In this document: piece after piece, positions 18,651 through 27,849 of the stretch
How the letters are laid out: the number at the start of each line of letters is the position of its first letter
Numbering within the stretch: the first letter of the stretch is position 1
Origin: DASXKD01 sp963806145
GTDB taxonomy: Bacteria; Actinomycetota; Actinomycetes; Streptosporangiales; Streptosporangiaceae
Direction: 5' to 3'
Assembly: GCA_963806145.1 (NCBI GenBank)
Contig: CAWDXD010000014.1
Location: 1-64,000, forward strand
Length of the DNA stretch: 64,000 nucleotides
Notes under the pieces: model-generated
Told to the model about the DNA's origin: nothing
Databases searched by the model: none
The model's input: only the letters and a program-made list of their open reading frames with translations
Made by a program: the position numbers and the translations under genes

Positions 18651-19877
18651 ATGCCCGCTGAACCTGCGTACGTGATCGTCGGTGCCAGCATGGCCGGTGC
18701 CAAGGCCGCGGAGACTCTCCGGGAGGAGGGGTTCGGCGGGAGCATCGTGCTGCTGGGGGAGGAGCAGGAGCGGCCCTATGAACGGCCGCCGCTGTCCAAG
18801 GGCTACCTGCTCGGCAAGGACGAGAAGTCGTCCATCTACGTCCACGAGGAAGGCTGGTACGCCGACAACGCCGTGGACCTGCGGCTGGGCGTGACCGTGA
18901 CCGCGCTGGACCTGGGCGCGCGGCAGGTGGTGCTCGCCGGTGGCGGGACCGTGGGCTACGACCGGCTGCTGCTGGCCACCGGCGCGGTCCCGCGCCGTCT
19001 CAGCGCTCCGGGCGCCGACCTGGAAGGGGTGGTGTACCTGCGCCGGGTCGGCGACAGTGAGCGCCTCGCCGAGGCGGTGCGTGGCGGCGGCCGGGTGGTG
19101 ATCGTCGGCGCGGGCTGGATCGGGCTGGAGGTGGCCGCCGCGGCCAGGGAGTTCGGCTGCGAGGTGACGGTGGTCGAGCCGGAGGCGGGCGCGCTGCACC
19201 GGCACGTGGGCCCCGAACTCGGCGGGATGTTCGCCGACCTGCACCGCGAGCATGGCGTGGTGTTCCGGTTCGGGGAGTCGGTGACCGAACTGCGCGGCTC
19301 GGGCGGCAAGGTCGCCGGGGTTAGCTGTTCCTCGGGAGTGGCACTTGACGCGGATTTGGTGGTCGTCGGGATCGGGGCGGTGCCCGTGACCCGGCTGGCC
19401 GCCGACGCCGGGCTGGACGTCGCCAACGGGGTGATCGCCGACGCCGGGCTGCGCACCTCGGCGCACGAGGTGTTCGCGGCCGGTGACGTGGCCAACGCCT
19501 TCCATCCCTTTTACGGGAAGCACATCAGAGTGGAGCACTGGGCCAACGCGCTGAACGGCGGCCCCGCGGCGGCCAGGTCCATGCTGGGCCAGGGGGTCAG
19601 CTACGACGCGGTGCCGTACTTCTTCAGCGACCAGTACGACCTGGGCATGGAAACGGCCGGGCTCCCCGAGCCGGGCTCCTACGACCAGATCATTTACCGG
19701 GGCGACCGCGAGGCCCGTGAGTTCATCGCGTTCTGGCTGTCCGGCGGTGCCGTGGTTGCCGGGATGAACGTCAACGTCTGGGATGTGAGCGACGACATCC
19801 AGGCCCTGATCCGCGCCCGCCGCCCCATCGACCCGTCCCGCCTAGCCGACCCCTCGGTCCCCCTCACCGCCCTCTGA
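18651..19877 (+). CDS. FAD-dependent ferredoxin/rubredoxin-type reductase
   Basis: A 408-residue pyridine nucleotide-disulfide oxidoreductase of the rhodocoxin/putidaredoxin reductase group. The start at ATG 18651 is preceded by GAAAGAGGA; an in-frame upstream ATG at 18588 overlaps dgt and adds unconserved residues. The FAD fold is YVIVGASMAGAKAAETLR, the NAD fold is VVIVGAGWIGLEVAAAARE, and the second FAD motif is VFAAGDVAN. RPYERPPLSKGYLLG is characteristic of this subgroup, and a C-terminal reductase domain is present. It lacks a redox CxxC, as expected. Its partner ferredoxin or P450 is not in the window. Confidence 0.9.
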   Translation: MPAEPAYVIVGASMAGAKAAETLREEGFGGSIVLLGEEQERPYERPPLSKGYLLGKDEKSSIYVHEEGWYADNAVDLRLGVTVTALDLGARQVVLAGGGTVGYDRLLLATGAVPRRLSAPGADLEGVVYLRRVGDSERLAEAVRGGGRVVIVGAGWIGLEVAAAAREFGCEVTVVEPEAGALHRHVGPELGGMFADLHREHGVVFRFGESVTELRGSGGKVAGVSCSSGVALDADLVVVGIGAVPVTRLAADAGLDVANGVIADAGLRTSAHEVFAAGDVANAFHPFYGKHIRVEHWANALNGGPAAARSMLGQGVSYDAVPYFFSDQYDLGMETAGLPEPGSYDQIIYRGDREAREFIAFWLSGGAVVAGMNVNVWDVSDDIQALIRARRPIDPSRLADPSVPLTAL

Positions 19878-19889
19878 CCCCGGCTGCGG

Positions 19890-20642
19890 CTATGGCCCGG
19901 CGAGGATTGCGGCGAGGACGGCGGGGGTGTCGGTGAGGTCGGGGAGCACGGCGTGGGCCCCGGACTCGGCAAGCCTGTCGGCGGTGGTGCCGCCGGTGGC
20001 CACCGCCACGGCCCGGGCGCCGGTCTCCAGCGCGGCGGCCACGTCCAGCGGCGTGTCACCGACCAGCACCGTGGCCGGACCGGAGAAGTCCTTGCCGTAC
20101 CTGCGGGCGGCGTTGTCCCTGGCCAGGTGCACCAGCTCGGCCCGGACCTCGTGTGACTCGCCGTAGGCACCGGCTTCCAGGTCGAGGTGACCGTCCAGCC
20201 CGAGCGCGCTGAGCTTCATCGCGGCCATGGGCCGGACGTTCCCGGTCAGCACCGACTGCACCACGCACACCTGCCGGGCCGGGTCCCCGGCACCATCGGG
20301 ACAGGCGCCGTCCCGGCCGGGAGCGAAGGCAGCCAGCGCGTCCAGGGCCGCCGCGGCACCGGGCAGCGCCCGGCTGTGCTGCTCGGTAAGCTCGCGGCCG
20401 GCCGGCGCCAGCGCGGCCAGCCTGGCCAGGAACTGGTCCAGGTGCTGGCGCGGCTCGGAGATCCCCGCCCGGGCCAGGGTGTCGAGCACGATGGCACGGT
20501 CGGTGCGCCCGGCCATCATCGCCGCGCTGGGCAGTTCGGCGCCGAACATGTCGCGGAACACCATCCGGTACAGGCGGGTGCCGACTCCACCAGCGTCGAC
20601 CAGGGTGAAGTCGATGTCCCAGAGCACGAGCAGGCAGCGCAC
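19890..20642 (-). CDS. HAD-family hydrolase (phosphoglycolate phosphatase-like)
   Basis: A 250-residue haloacid dehalogenase-fold phosphatase read from GTG 20642 (VRCLLVLWDIDFTLVDAGG); longer in-frame starts run toward the dnaG promoter and are not conserved. Motif I is DIDFTLVD, motif II is VQSVLTGN, and motif IV is VLVGDTPLDVAAALETGA with the metal-binding Asp. A helical type 1 cap lies between motifs I and II. The substrate is unknown; the closest general group is the Gph/PGP-like phosphatases. It is convergent with the reductase (12 bp gap) and divergent from dnaG. Confidence 0.9.
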   Translation of the reverse strand: MRCLLVLWDIDFTLVDAGGVGTRLYRMVFRDMFGAELPSAAMMAGRTDRAIVLDTLARAGISEPRQHLDQFLARLAALAPAGRELTEQHSRALPGAAAALDALAAFAPGRDGACPDGAGDPARQVCVVQSVLTGNVRPMAAMKLSALGLDGHLDLEAGAYGESHEVRAELVHLARDNAARRYGKDFSGPATVLVGDTPLDVAAALETGARAVAVATGGTTADRLAESGAHAVLPDLTDTPAVLAAILAGP

Positions 20643-20762
20643 GCGGCGACGATAACAGGCGTTCCCCTGGCGGGCCGCGCGCGGTGCGCCCGACAAACCG
20701 CAAAGTGTGGGCACCGAGGGCTAGACTCGCCGCGACGGGGAGTGCTGGAACGAGGGGTGCGA

Positions 20763-22934
20763 GTGGCAGGACGGATCCGCGACGAGGACATCGCGCTGGT
20801 CCGCGAGCAGTCGCCCATCGCCGAGGTCATCGGCGAGTACCTTCAGCTCCGCAACGCCGGGGGCGGGTCACTCAAGGGCCTCTGCCCGTTCCACGACGAG
20901 AAGACCCCTTCGTTCAACGTGACCCCGGCTCGTGGGCTGTGGTACTGCTTCTCCTGCGCGCAGGGCGGTGACGTCATCGGGTTCGTGGAGAAGGTCGACA
21001 ACCTCTCCTTCCCCGAAGCGGTGGAGCGGCTCGCCGCCCGGGCGGGCATCGAGCTCACCTACGAGCAGGGCGGTCACGTCCCCGGCCACGAGCAGAGCCG
21101 GCGGCGGCGGCTGCTCGCCGCACACCAGGCTGCAGCGGAGTTTTATGCCGAACGGCTCCGCGCACCGGTGGCTGCCCCCGCGCGGGAATTTCTGTCCGAG
21201 CGTGGGTTTGAAGTGGCAGACGCGGAACGGTTCGGCTGCGGCTATGCGCCTCCCGGGTGGGAGGCGCTCACCCGCCATCTGCGGGGCCGCGGGTTCACCG
21301 ACTCCGAGCTGCTGCTTTCCGGGCTGGCCAGCCAGGGCCGGCAAGGTCCGGTGGACCGGTTCCGTGGCCGTCTGGTGTGGCCGATCAGGGACCTGACCGG
21401 CGATGTGATCGCGTTCGGCGCGCGGAAACTGGACCCCGATGACAACGGGCCCAAGTACCTGAACACGCCGGAGACGCCGCTGTTCAAGAAGAGTTCCGTG
21501 CTCTACGGGGCCGACCTCGCCAAACGGGAGATCGCCCACCGGCGGCAGGCGGTGATCGTCGAGGGCTACACCGACGTGATGGCCTGTCACCTGTCCGGCG
21601 TGCCCACCGCGGTCGCCACCTCCGGCACCTCGTTCGGGGACGGGCACGTCAAGGTGCTGCGGCGGCTGCTGATGGATGCCGACCAGTTCCTCGGCGAGGT
21701 GGTGTTCACTTTCGACGGGGACGCGGCCGGGCAGCGCGCCGTGCTGCGGGCCTTCGACCTGGAGGAGCGGTTCGTCACGCAGACCTTCGTGGCGGTGCAG
21801 TCGGACGGCCTGGATCCGTGCGACCTGCGGGTCAAGCACGGGCCGGAAGCCGTGCGGGACCTGGTGGCCAGGCGCGTCCCGGTGTTCGAGTTCGCCATTC
21901 GCAGCGAACTGGCCAAGCACAACCTGGAGACCAACGAGGGCCGGATCGCCGCCCTGGACGCGTCCGCCCGGATCATCGCCAGGATCAAGGACCGCGGCCT
22001 CCGCGACCGGTACGCGGTCAGCCTGGACCGGTGGCTCGGCATGCTGAACGAGGAGTTCGTGCTCGCCCGGGTCCGTGAGCATGCGGCCAGGGCCCAGCCC
22101 AGGCCGGGTGTGAGCGGGTCCGGCCCGGGCCGTAACCCATCCGGGGCAGCGGGGACCGGCCCGGGGCGGATGCGCGGCGGGCCGGGAGGCCCGGTGCGGC
22201 CCGGCAGCCCGCCCGGCCCCCCTGGCTCCGGTGTACCGGGTGGCCCTGGTGTGGCGGGCGGCCCCGGCGCGGCGGGCCCTCGCGGGGTCCGGGGCGGGCC
22301 TGGGGCACCGTCTCCCATGGCCGGCGGGACCGCGGGCGGCAGTGGCGCTGCGGGAGGTAGCGGCGCTGCCAGGGACGGCGGGCCTGCCATGGCTGGCGGG
22401 GCCGCCGAGACCGGCGGCCCGGCCGCGCCCGTGCCCGTGCCTTACGATCTCGCCGACCCGGTGATTCAGGTGGAGCGCGAGGCGCTCAAGCTGGCCGTGC
22501 AGCGCCCGGCGCTGTGCGGGCCTGCCTTCGACGTGCTCGGCCCGGCCGCGTTCACCGCATTGCCGCACGCCGCGGTGCGGGAACTGATCGACAGCTGTGG
22601 CGGGGCCAGGGGAGCGGCTGGTGTACAGGAATGGGTGGCCCGGCTCCGGGACGCGGCCCCGGACGACCAGATCCGCGGCTTCGTGACCCGGCTGGCCGTG
22701 GAGGCGCTCCGGGTGCCGCGGGCGGACGGGGAACCGGACACGCGTTACGCGGACGCGATACTCGCACGGGTCGAGGAACTCGCGATCAGCCGCAGGATCG
22801 CTGAGGTCAAGTCGCGGCTGCAGCGGCTGAATCCGGTGGACGCCCAGCCCGAGTACAACCGGACCTTCGGTGACCTGGTCGCGCTGGAGCAGCGCCGCAA
22901 GGCGCTGGTGGAGAAGGCGGCCGGGGCTTTCTAG
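20763..22934 (+). CDS. dnaG: DNA primase
   Basis: Synthesises RNA primers at the replication fork. It is read from GTG 20763 (VAGRIRDEDIALVREQSPI), with GAGGGG just upstream, and is 723 residues long. The CHC2 zinc finger is CPFHDEKTPSF...WYCFSCAQGGD (Cys41, His44, Cys62, Cys65). The RNA-polymerase core contains YLNTPETPLFKKSSVLYG and the Toprim VIVEGYTDVMA with FDGDAAGQRA. After residue 440 comes an unusually long Gly/Pro/Ala-rich linker of roughly 110 residues, then the helical DnaB-interacting domain. The gene is followed by a primary-type sigma gene, as in many actinomycetes. Confidence 0.96.
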   Translation: MAGRIRDEDIALVREQSPIAEVIGEYLQLRNAGGGSLKGLCPFHDEKTPSFNVTPARGLWYCFSCAQGGDVIGFVEKVDNLSFPEAVERLAARAGIELTYEQGGHVPGHEQSRRRRLLAAHQAAAEFYAERLRAPVAAPAREFLSERGFEVADAERFGCGYAPPGWEALTRHLRGRGFTDSELLLSGLASQGRQGPVDRFRGRLVWPIRDLTGDVIAFGARKLDPDDNGPKYLNTPETPLFKKSSVLYGADLAKREIAHRRQAVIVEGYTDVMACHLSGVPTAVATSGTSFGDGHVKVLRRLLMDADQFLGEVVFTFDGDAAGQRAVLRAFDLEERFVTQTFVAVQSDGLDPCDLRVKHGPEAVRDLVARRVPVFEFAIRSELAKHNLETNEGRIAALDASARIIARIKDRGLRDRYAVSLDRWLGMLNEEFVLARVREHAARAQPRPGVSGSGPGRNPSGAAGTGPGRMRGGPGGPVRPGSPPGPPGSGVPGGPGVAGGPGAAGPRGVRGGPGAPSPMAGGTAGGSGAAGGSGAARDGGPAMAGGAAETGGPAAPVPVPYDLADPVIQVEREALKLAVQRPALCGPAFDVLGPAAFTALPHAAVRELIDSCGGARGAAGVQEWVARLRDAAPDDQIRGFVTRLAVEALRVPRADGEPDTRYADAILARVEELAISRRIAEVKSRLQRLNPVDAQPEYNRTFGDLVALEQRRKALVEKAAGAF

Positions 22935-23016
22935 CCGGTACCTGCCTGACCGCCCCGGTCCGCGGGCAAGGAACCTGGGTTGAGGCACATATCTGACTTC
23001 GGGCTGTCAGCGTTAC

Positions 23017-24240
23017 GTGTCTTCAGGTGACAAAATTAAGCCCACCAATACCAGGGCTCCCTGGCGCACACTGGGTTCCGTGACTTTTACGTTACTTTCC
23101 CCGGTGCGACCGCCCGGCGATCCCGTGGCAGACCTGATAGCACGGGCCAGAGAACAAGGAACCGTGGCTGTCGGGGACATCGCGGTCGCCATCGACTCCA
23201 GTGACCTGCCGGCCCAGGAACTCGACGGCATCGTGCGGATGCTCACGGCCGAAGGCGTCGAGGTGGTGGACGCCGCCCACGAGGACGCGGAGCCCCCGCC
23301 AGGGGCCGAGCAGCCCGAGGAGGCGCGCCGCCCGGTCACCGGCGATCTCGTCCGCATCTACCTGCGCGAGATCGGGCGGGTGCCGTTGCTGACCGCCGCG
23401 GACGAAGTCGAGCTGGCCAAGGCCATCGAGGCCGGCCTGTTCGCCGAGGAGAAGCTGCACGGCGGGTTCCCGCTGGGCGGCGCCGAGCGGGCCGAACTGG
23501 CATTGCTCGGCCACGACGGGCTGCGCGCCAAACAGCGGCTGACCGAAGCCAACCTGCGGCTGGTGGTGTCCATCGCCAAGCGGTACATCGGCCGCGGCCT
23601 GGGCTTCCTTGACCTGATCCAGGAGGGGAACCTCGGCCTGATCCGCGCGGTGGAGAAGTTCGACTACACCAAGGGCTACAAATTCTCCACCTACGCCACC
23701 TGGTGGATCCGGCAGGCGATCACCCGCGCGATCGCCGACCAGGCGCGCACCATCCGGATCCCGGTGCACATGGTAGAAACGATCAACAAGATGGCCCGGG
23801 TCCAGCGCCAGCTCCATCAGACCCTGGGCCGGGAAGCAGCCCCGGACGAGATCGCCGCCGAGATGGGGCTGCCGGTCGAACGGGTCGCGGAGATCCAGCG
23901 GATCGCGCAAGAGCCGGTCTCGCTGCAGGCGCCGATCGGCGAGGAAGACTCCGACCTTGGGGACTTCATCGAGGACACCGACGCCGTGGTGCCCATGGAG
24001 GCGGCGGCGTTCATCATGCTCCAAGATCAGCTGAGCGAGATCCTGGACGCCCTCTCCGGGCGGGAGCAGAAGATAATTCAGCTCCGGTTCGGCCTGACCG
24101 ACGGTCATCCCCGGACGCTGGAGGAGGTAGGCCGGGAGTTCGGGGTCACCCGGGAACGGATCCGGCAGATCGAGTCCAAGACCCTGGCCAAGCTGCGCCA
24201 TCCCAGCCGCGCCCAGTTGCTCCGCGGCTACCTGGGCTGA
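23017..24240 (+). CDS. RNA polymerase sigma-70 factor (primary/HrdA-HrdB type)
   Basis: A 407-residue sigma factor if read from GTG 23017; GTG 23080 (VTFTLLSPVRPPG) is an equal alternative and neither has a clear ribosome site. A region 1.1-like helical segment (GDIAVAIDSSDLPAQELDGIVRMLT) precedes region 1.2 (DLVRIYLREIGRVPLL). Region 2 is ANLRLVVSIAKRYIGRG with the promoter-melting KFSTYATWWIRQAITRAI, and region 3 is RIPVHMVETINK. Region 4 is LEEVGREFGVTRERIRQIESKTLAKLRHPSR. The motif conservation is that of group 1/2 factors. Whether it is the essential principal sigma or an HrdA-like alternative cannot be decided from this window. Confidence 0.92.
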   Translation: MSSGDKIKPTNTRAPWRTLGSVTFTLLSPVRPPGDPVADLIARAREQGTVAVGDIAVAIDSSDLPAQELDGIVRMLTAEGVEVVDAAHEDAEPPPGAEQPEEARRPVTGDLVRIYLREIGRVPLLTAADEVELAKAIEAGLFAEEKLHGGFPLGGAERAELALLGHDGLRAKQRLTEANLRLVVSIAKRYIGRGLGFLDLIQEGNLGLIRAVEKFDYTKGYKFSTYATWWIRQAITRAIADQARTIRIPVHMVETINKMARVQRQLHQTLGREAAPDEIAAEMGLPVERVAEIQRIAQEPVSLQAPIGEEDSDLGDFIEDTDAVVPMEAAAFIMLQDQLSEILDALSGREQKIIQLRFGLTDGHPRTLEEVGREFGVTRERIRQIESKTLAKLRHPSRAQLLRGYLG

Positions 24241-24241
24241 C

Positions 24242-24261
24242 GGCGGGCTCCGCAGCCCGCC
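24242..24261 (+). terminator. Hairpin terminator after the sigma gene
   Basis: Two bases after the sigma stop, ggcgggct (24242-24249) pairs perfectly with agcccgcc (24254-24261) around a CCGC loop. No T-run follows, which is usual for GC-rich actinomycete terminators. Confidence 0.6.
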
Positions 24262-24284
24262 TGGGCCCGGCGACAGGCTCGTGC

Positions 24285-24340
24285 CTGCGGCTGGCCCGGC
24301 GTCCAGGCCCTGACTGCGGCTGGCCCGGCGGCCAGGCCCT
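24285..24340 (+). repeat. Two-copy 27-bp direct repeat downstream of the sigma gene
   Basis: A 27-bp unit beginning ctgcggctggcccggcg and ending ccaggccct occurs at 24285-24311 and 24314-24340 with a single difference (t/g), period 29. Flanking sequence contains further degenerate copies (gtgcctgcgg, ctgcctacgg). It lies in noncoding DNA between convergent genes. No function is evident. Confidence 0.7.
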
Positions 24341-24472
24341 CTGCCTACGGCCTGTCTCAGGTTGCCTGAGGGCGCGCCCCTGCCGACGCCCGGGCCGCCT
24401 CAGCCGATGTGGTGGCGGTGCGCGTAGCCGATGGTGGCGGCCAGGTCTCTAGCCGGTGCCGTGGCCTGCCGG

Positions 24473-24823
24473 TCATTCTCCCGGCGGGCCGTCGGCCGTT
24501 CCGGGCGTCTGCGCATAGTGCTCCGGCCCGCCGTTGGCCGAATGCCCGTTGGAGTCCCTGACCCGCATTCCCGGGACACGGTCGTGGAGCGCTCCGCCGA
24601 CCTTGGCCCGCGCCGCGCCCGCGCGGTCGGCCACCTTGCCCCCGGCCGTCTTCGCGTAGTTCGCTGCCTGTGCCTGGAGCGCGCCCGCCGCCTGCTGTAC
24701 CGCGGGGCTGTCCGTCGCCTTGCGGGCCAGTTTCCGCAACTGTTCGTAGCGCTCCCGGCCTGCCCTCGCTCCGAGCACGAAGCCGATGCCAAGGCCGGTG
24801 AAGAAAACCAAGCGATACCGCAT
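24473..24823 (-). CDS. YtxH-like small membrane-anchored protein
   Basis: A 116-residue protein read from ATG 24823, with GAGGTGGCAG upstream; the open frame extends to 24910 but the conserved start is MRYRLVFFTGLGIGFVLGARAGRERYEQL. This is the single N-terminal membrane helix followed by an ARAGRERYEQ motif seen in YtxH-type proteins. The rest is an amphipathic Ala/Lys-rich helix (residues 35-80) and a disordered tail. Function is unknown, with a possible role in the envelope stress context. It is convergent with the sigma gene. Confidence 0.75.
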   Translation of the reverse strand: MRYRLVFFTGLGIGFVLGARAGRERYEQLRKLARKATDSPAVQQAAGALQAQAANYAKTAGGKVADRAGAARAKVGGALHDRVPGMRVRDSNGHSANGGPEHYAQTPGTADGPPGE

Positions 24824-25073
24824 CTGCCACCTCTTCCGCCTGCGTTCGCCGAATGGACCTGCGGGATTGACTTCCCCGCAAGCTAGAGCCCTACTCCCCG
24901 CGGGCGGCATCTATCCGCGGCGCGGGCTCGCTAGCGCCGTGCTCGCAGCGACATGATGGTCCCGGTCATCGTCCTGCCCGGGCCCAGATCCGGCGGGCGC
25001 ATCAGCCTGTTCCCAGGTGGCCAACCCGTCAGGGCGGGAGTGGGCCACAGGCGCCGCCCCTAGCGCTGGCCAA

Positions 25074-25115
<42 letters not shown>

Positions 25116-25210
25116 GCAGATTGTGAGTCGCCAGGACATTTCCGCTGGTCAGCAGACATCTGCGGGGCGCCAGATGATCTTCGATCCCACGGATTCCCCA
25201 CTGTTTTCAG

Positions 25211-25283
<73 letters not shown>

Positions 25284-25430
25284 TTGGATCGGAACTGAGG
25301 GTACCGTCTGAGCTTTAAGAGCGCGACTCCGGGCTGGTCTCTGCTCGCGCAGCCGAGCGCTCTTGGCTGCGTTCGCTGCCCTGCACTATCGACCGACAAC
25401 GACAAGCGACGGCAGCAGGTAGCTCCGAAA

Positions 25431-25465
25431 CCGACAGGTTATAGATTCGAGTCCTATCGCGGGAG
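25431..25465 (+). tRNA. 3' half of the split or broken tRNA-Asn
   Basis: Sequence ccgacaggtt, then a T arm ataga-ttcgagt-cctat (four of five pairs, one A-C mismatch), then cgcggga and discriminator g. The last seven bases are the exact complement of tcccgcg at 25074-25080, so this is most simply the other half of the same tRNA gene. The immediately preceding 'ggtagctccgaaa' also resembles a tRNA 5' segment, which leaves open a deletion-derived tRNA remnant instead. Confidence 0.5.
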
Positions 25466-25920
25466 CGCAGTTTACCTGCGGAAACGCGGTCCCGGTCTGG
25501 CACGGGCCAGACACCACGTTCCGCCGTGGCCGGGTGCTGGTGTCCTAGCAGCGCTGGGCGGCCTATGAGCCTGCCATGCGCGCGGGCGTGAAGCGGCCCG
25601 GGGTGACGAGGGGGGATTCGCCGCCCCGGGCCGGTTGATTGTAGAACGAGCTAGCCGCGGTCCCGGTTCACATCGGCGAGGATCGCGGCGATCGGTTAGG
25701 AGTGGTGGAAGTGCGTGGAGAACGCGGTGCCGCCCGGGAACGGCGTTCCTCGCGGTTGACGGGGGCGACGATCGGGGTGACGTCCTCGGCGGTGACGCCG
25801 TGATGCGAGCGGCGCCCGTGCGGCCCATGATGAGCACAACGACAACGCAACCGGCCCGCGACGGCCAGCGCACCGCCCGATCTGACCTCTTCTCCTCCAG
25901 AGCTATAGCGATGGAGACTC
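25466..25920. other. Intergenic stretch without a recognisable gene
   Basis: About 455 bp between the tRNA region and the response-regulator gene. Open frames exist on both strands, but none has a convincing start, codon pattern or recognisable motif. A hairpin lies at 25594-25633. Short peptides on the minus strand (VTAEDVTPIVAPVNREE) hint at decayed coding DNA, but I could not assign a family. Confidence 0.5.
25594..25633 (+). terminator. Possible hairpin terminator downstream of the tRNA region
   Basis: cggcccgggg (25594-25603) pairs perfectly with ccccgggccg (25624-25633) over a 20-nt loop, followed by gttgattgt. It is placed to stop plus-strand transcription leaving the split tRNA. Confidence 0.4.
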
Positions 25921-26601
25921 TCAGCCGGACTGTTCCCGTGGCGGGGCAAGTCCGCGCTGATAGGCGAAGGTGACCGCTTGGGCGCGGTCGCGTGCGTCAA
26001 TCTTGGCGAGCAGGTGGTTGATGTGACTCTTGACGGTGCCTTCGCTGACGACGAGGTGTTCGGCGATCTCGCGGTTCGACATGCCGGCGGCGATCAGTGA
26101 CAGTACCTCGGCTTCCCGGGGAGTGAGGCCCGCGGGAAGAGGTGAGAGCGATCGCCGGGCCTGGGCCGACGATCGCGTTGCGATGGCGTCGACAACGTGG
26201 TGCTGAACGGCGGGGTCGATGACCGCGTGGTTATCGAGGACTTGTTTGAGGGCATCGCGGATCTCCGCCCCGCCCGCGTCTTTGGTCAAGTAGCCGCGTG
26301 CGCCGGCTCGCAGGGCGTCTATCACGGACCGGTCATCCGCGTAGGTGGTAAGTACGACGACCGTGGTCTCAGGCACCCGATCACGCAGCAGGCGGGTGGC
26401 CTCGACGCCGTCACAGCGGGGCATCCGCAGGTCCATGAGAACGATGTCGGGGAGCAGGTCAGCGGCCAGGGCGACGGCCTCGTCACCGTCAGCGGCGGAG
26501 CCCACGACTTCGACGTCAGGCAGGAGGCCTAGCACCATCGCCAGGCCTTCACGGACCACTCGCTGGTCGTCAGCGATGAGAACACGCATCGGCTGGCTCA
26601 C
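25921..26601 (-). CDS. NarL/FixJ-type response regulator
   Basis: A 226-residue regulator. The receiver domain (residues 6-120) has the acidic pair DD at 11-12, phosphoacceptor Asp57 in DIVLMDLRMP, Thr in VVLTTYAD and Lys in YLTKDAG. The LuxR-type helix-turn-helix is LTPREAEVLSLIAAGMSNREIAEHLVVSEGTVKSHI (about 158-193). The start overlaps the kinase stop (ATGA), so the pair is translationally coupled. The likely targets are the divergent ABC exporter operon and its own operon, through the large palindrome at 27850-27893; that link is inference from position. Confidence 0.95.
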   Translation of the reverse strand: MSQPMRVLIADDQRVVREGLAMVLGLLPDVEVVGSAADGDEAVALAADLLPDIVLMDLRMPRCDGVEATRLLRDRVPETTVVVLTTYADDRSVIDALRAGARGYLTKDAGGAEIRDALKQVLDNHAVIDPAVQHHVVDAIATRSSAQARRSLSPLPAGLTPREAEVLSLIAAGMSNREIAEHLVVSEGTVKSHINHLLAKIDARDRAQAVTFAYQRGLAPPREQSG

Positions 26602-27794
26602 GCCGGCACCCGCAACTCCACGCGGAAGCCGCCGCGTGTCATCGCCGTGGTGAGTTCGCCGCCGAGCAGTTCGGCTCGCTCGCGCATCCCGGTCAGGCCG
26701 TAGCCGGGGCCGTCGCCGGCCGCTCGCGGCGGTTCGGAGTTCATCGCGAAGTTCTCGACCGTCAGGCGGGTGCGGCGAGGCTCATAACCGAGGTGCATCT
26801 CGACCCGTTCCGGGCAGGCGTGCTTGGTGATGTTCGTCAGGGCTTCTTGCGCTACCCGGTACACCGCGAGCCGGGCCTCTGACGGGAGTTCGTATGCCTG
26901 GCCGGACACCGTGAACTGGCACGGGACGCCACTGACCTCTTGGAACTGCGCGGCCAGGCTGGCCAGGCGTTCGGGCCCGGGCAGTTCGTCGTCACGCAGC
27001 ATCCCGATCGCCCGGCGGGCCTCTTCGAGCCCCGCTTTGCCCAGGTGGTGGGCACGCTCGATGATCCCAGGCAGCCGGGGATCGTTGGGGTCTTCGGCCG
27101 CGAGCATCCGGGCGCCTTCCAGTTGGAGCATGAGCCCGGACAAGGAATGGGCGAGGACATCGTGCATCTCCCTGGCAAGCCGCTGGCGTTCGGCCAGTCC
27201 AGCCGCCTGTGCGTGCGCCGTCCGGGTGCCCTCCAGCTCTATCAGGAGCCGCTCGGCTTGGTCGTTGGCCTGCCCGAGCCTTCTTGCGAGCAACGTCATG
27301 CCAGGGAAGCCGACAATCGCGATGGCACTGAGCAGTGCCAAGGTCGGCGAGTCGTGGCTGACGGCCACCGCAACCGCCGCCAGGCACGTGATGCCGACGA
27401 TAGACAACGCGATCGGGAAGCGATCTGGCACCCGCGGGGCGAGCAGCACGAGACCCGCCAAGAGTCCGGCCAGGCCCGGCCCATCCGGTTGCAGCCTCAC
27501 CAGCGCCGCCGAACTGGCCAGGAGCATTACGGCGAAGATGATGCGGACCGCCGCACGGCGATGTCGGGCCGTCAGCGCGCCCAGCGCGCCAAGCGCGAAC
27601 CCGCCCACAGCGAGAACGACAGCCACGTCGCGGCCCGGAAGCCCCGGATTCCGGCCGCTGCTGAACACGGTCACTGCCACCACGACAAAGAGCGGTGGAG
27701 CGAGACGGCGCATCCACCGGTGGGTTGCCTCCTGCTGCGTCCGCGCCCTGCGCAGCGTGGCGAGGGCGACGCTGGCCGCGGGGTCTGAGCTCAT
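26598..27794 (-). CDS. Sensor histidine kinase (HisKA_3 family)
   Basis: A 398-residue kinase read from ATG 27794 (MSSDPAASVALATLRR); the open frame continues to 27980 through the palindrome but has no good start. There are five to six hydrophobic segments between residues 33 and 170 with almost no extracellular loop, as in DesK/LiaS-type sensors of membrane state. The dimerisation helix has phosphoacceptor His211 in LAREMHDVLAHSLSGLMLQLEGAR, and the HATPase has EALTNITKHA and GYGLTGMRERAELLGGEL. Cognate of the adjacent response regulator. The neighbouring ABC exporter suggests an antimicrobial-response module. Confidence 0.93.
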   Translation of the reverse strand: MSSDPAASVALATLRRARTQQEATHRWMRRLAPPLFVVVAVTVFSSGRNPGLPGRDVAVVLAVGGFALGALGALTARHRRAAVRIIFAVMLLASSAALVRLQPDGPGLAGLLAGLVLLAPRVPDRFPIALSIVGITCLAAVAVAVSHDSPTLALLSAIAIVGFPGMTLLARRLGQANDQAERLLIELEGTRTAHAQAAGLAERQRLAREMHDVLAHSLSGLMLQLEGARMLAAEDPNDPRLPGIIERAHHLGKAGLEEARRAIGMLRDDELPGPERLASLAAQFQEVSGVPCQFTVSGQAYELPSEARLAVYRVAQEALTNITKHACPERVEMHLGYEPRRTRLTVENFAMNSEPPRAAGDGPGYGLTGMRERAELLGGELTTAMTRGGFRVELRVPA

Positions 27795-27849
27795 CTCAGC
27801 AACGTTACGGCGCGCCGGCCCGAACGGCATCACGTCCGGGGCAGAGACA

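Noticed and set aside
25315..25503. Short minus-strand ORF over the tRNA 3' half
   Set aside because: Its peptide (RDRTRIYNLSVSE) is simply the translated complement of T-arm sequence; no start signal.
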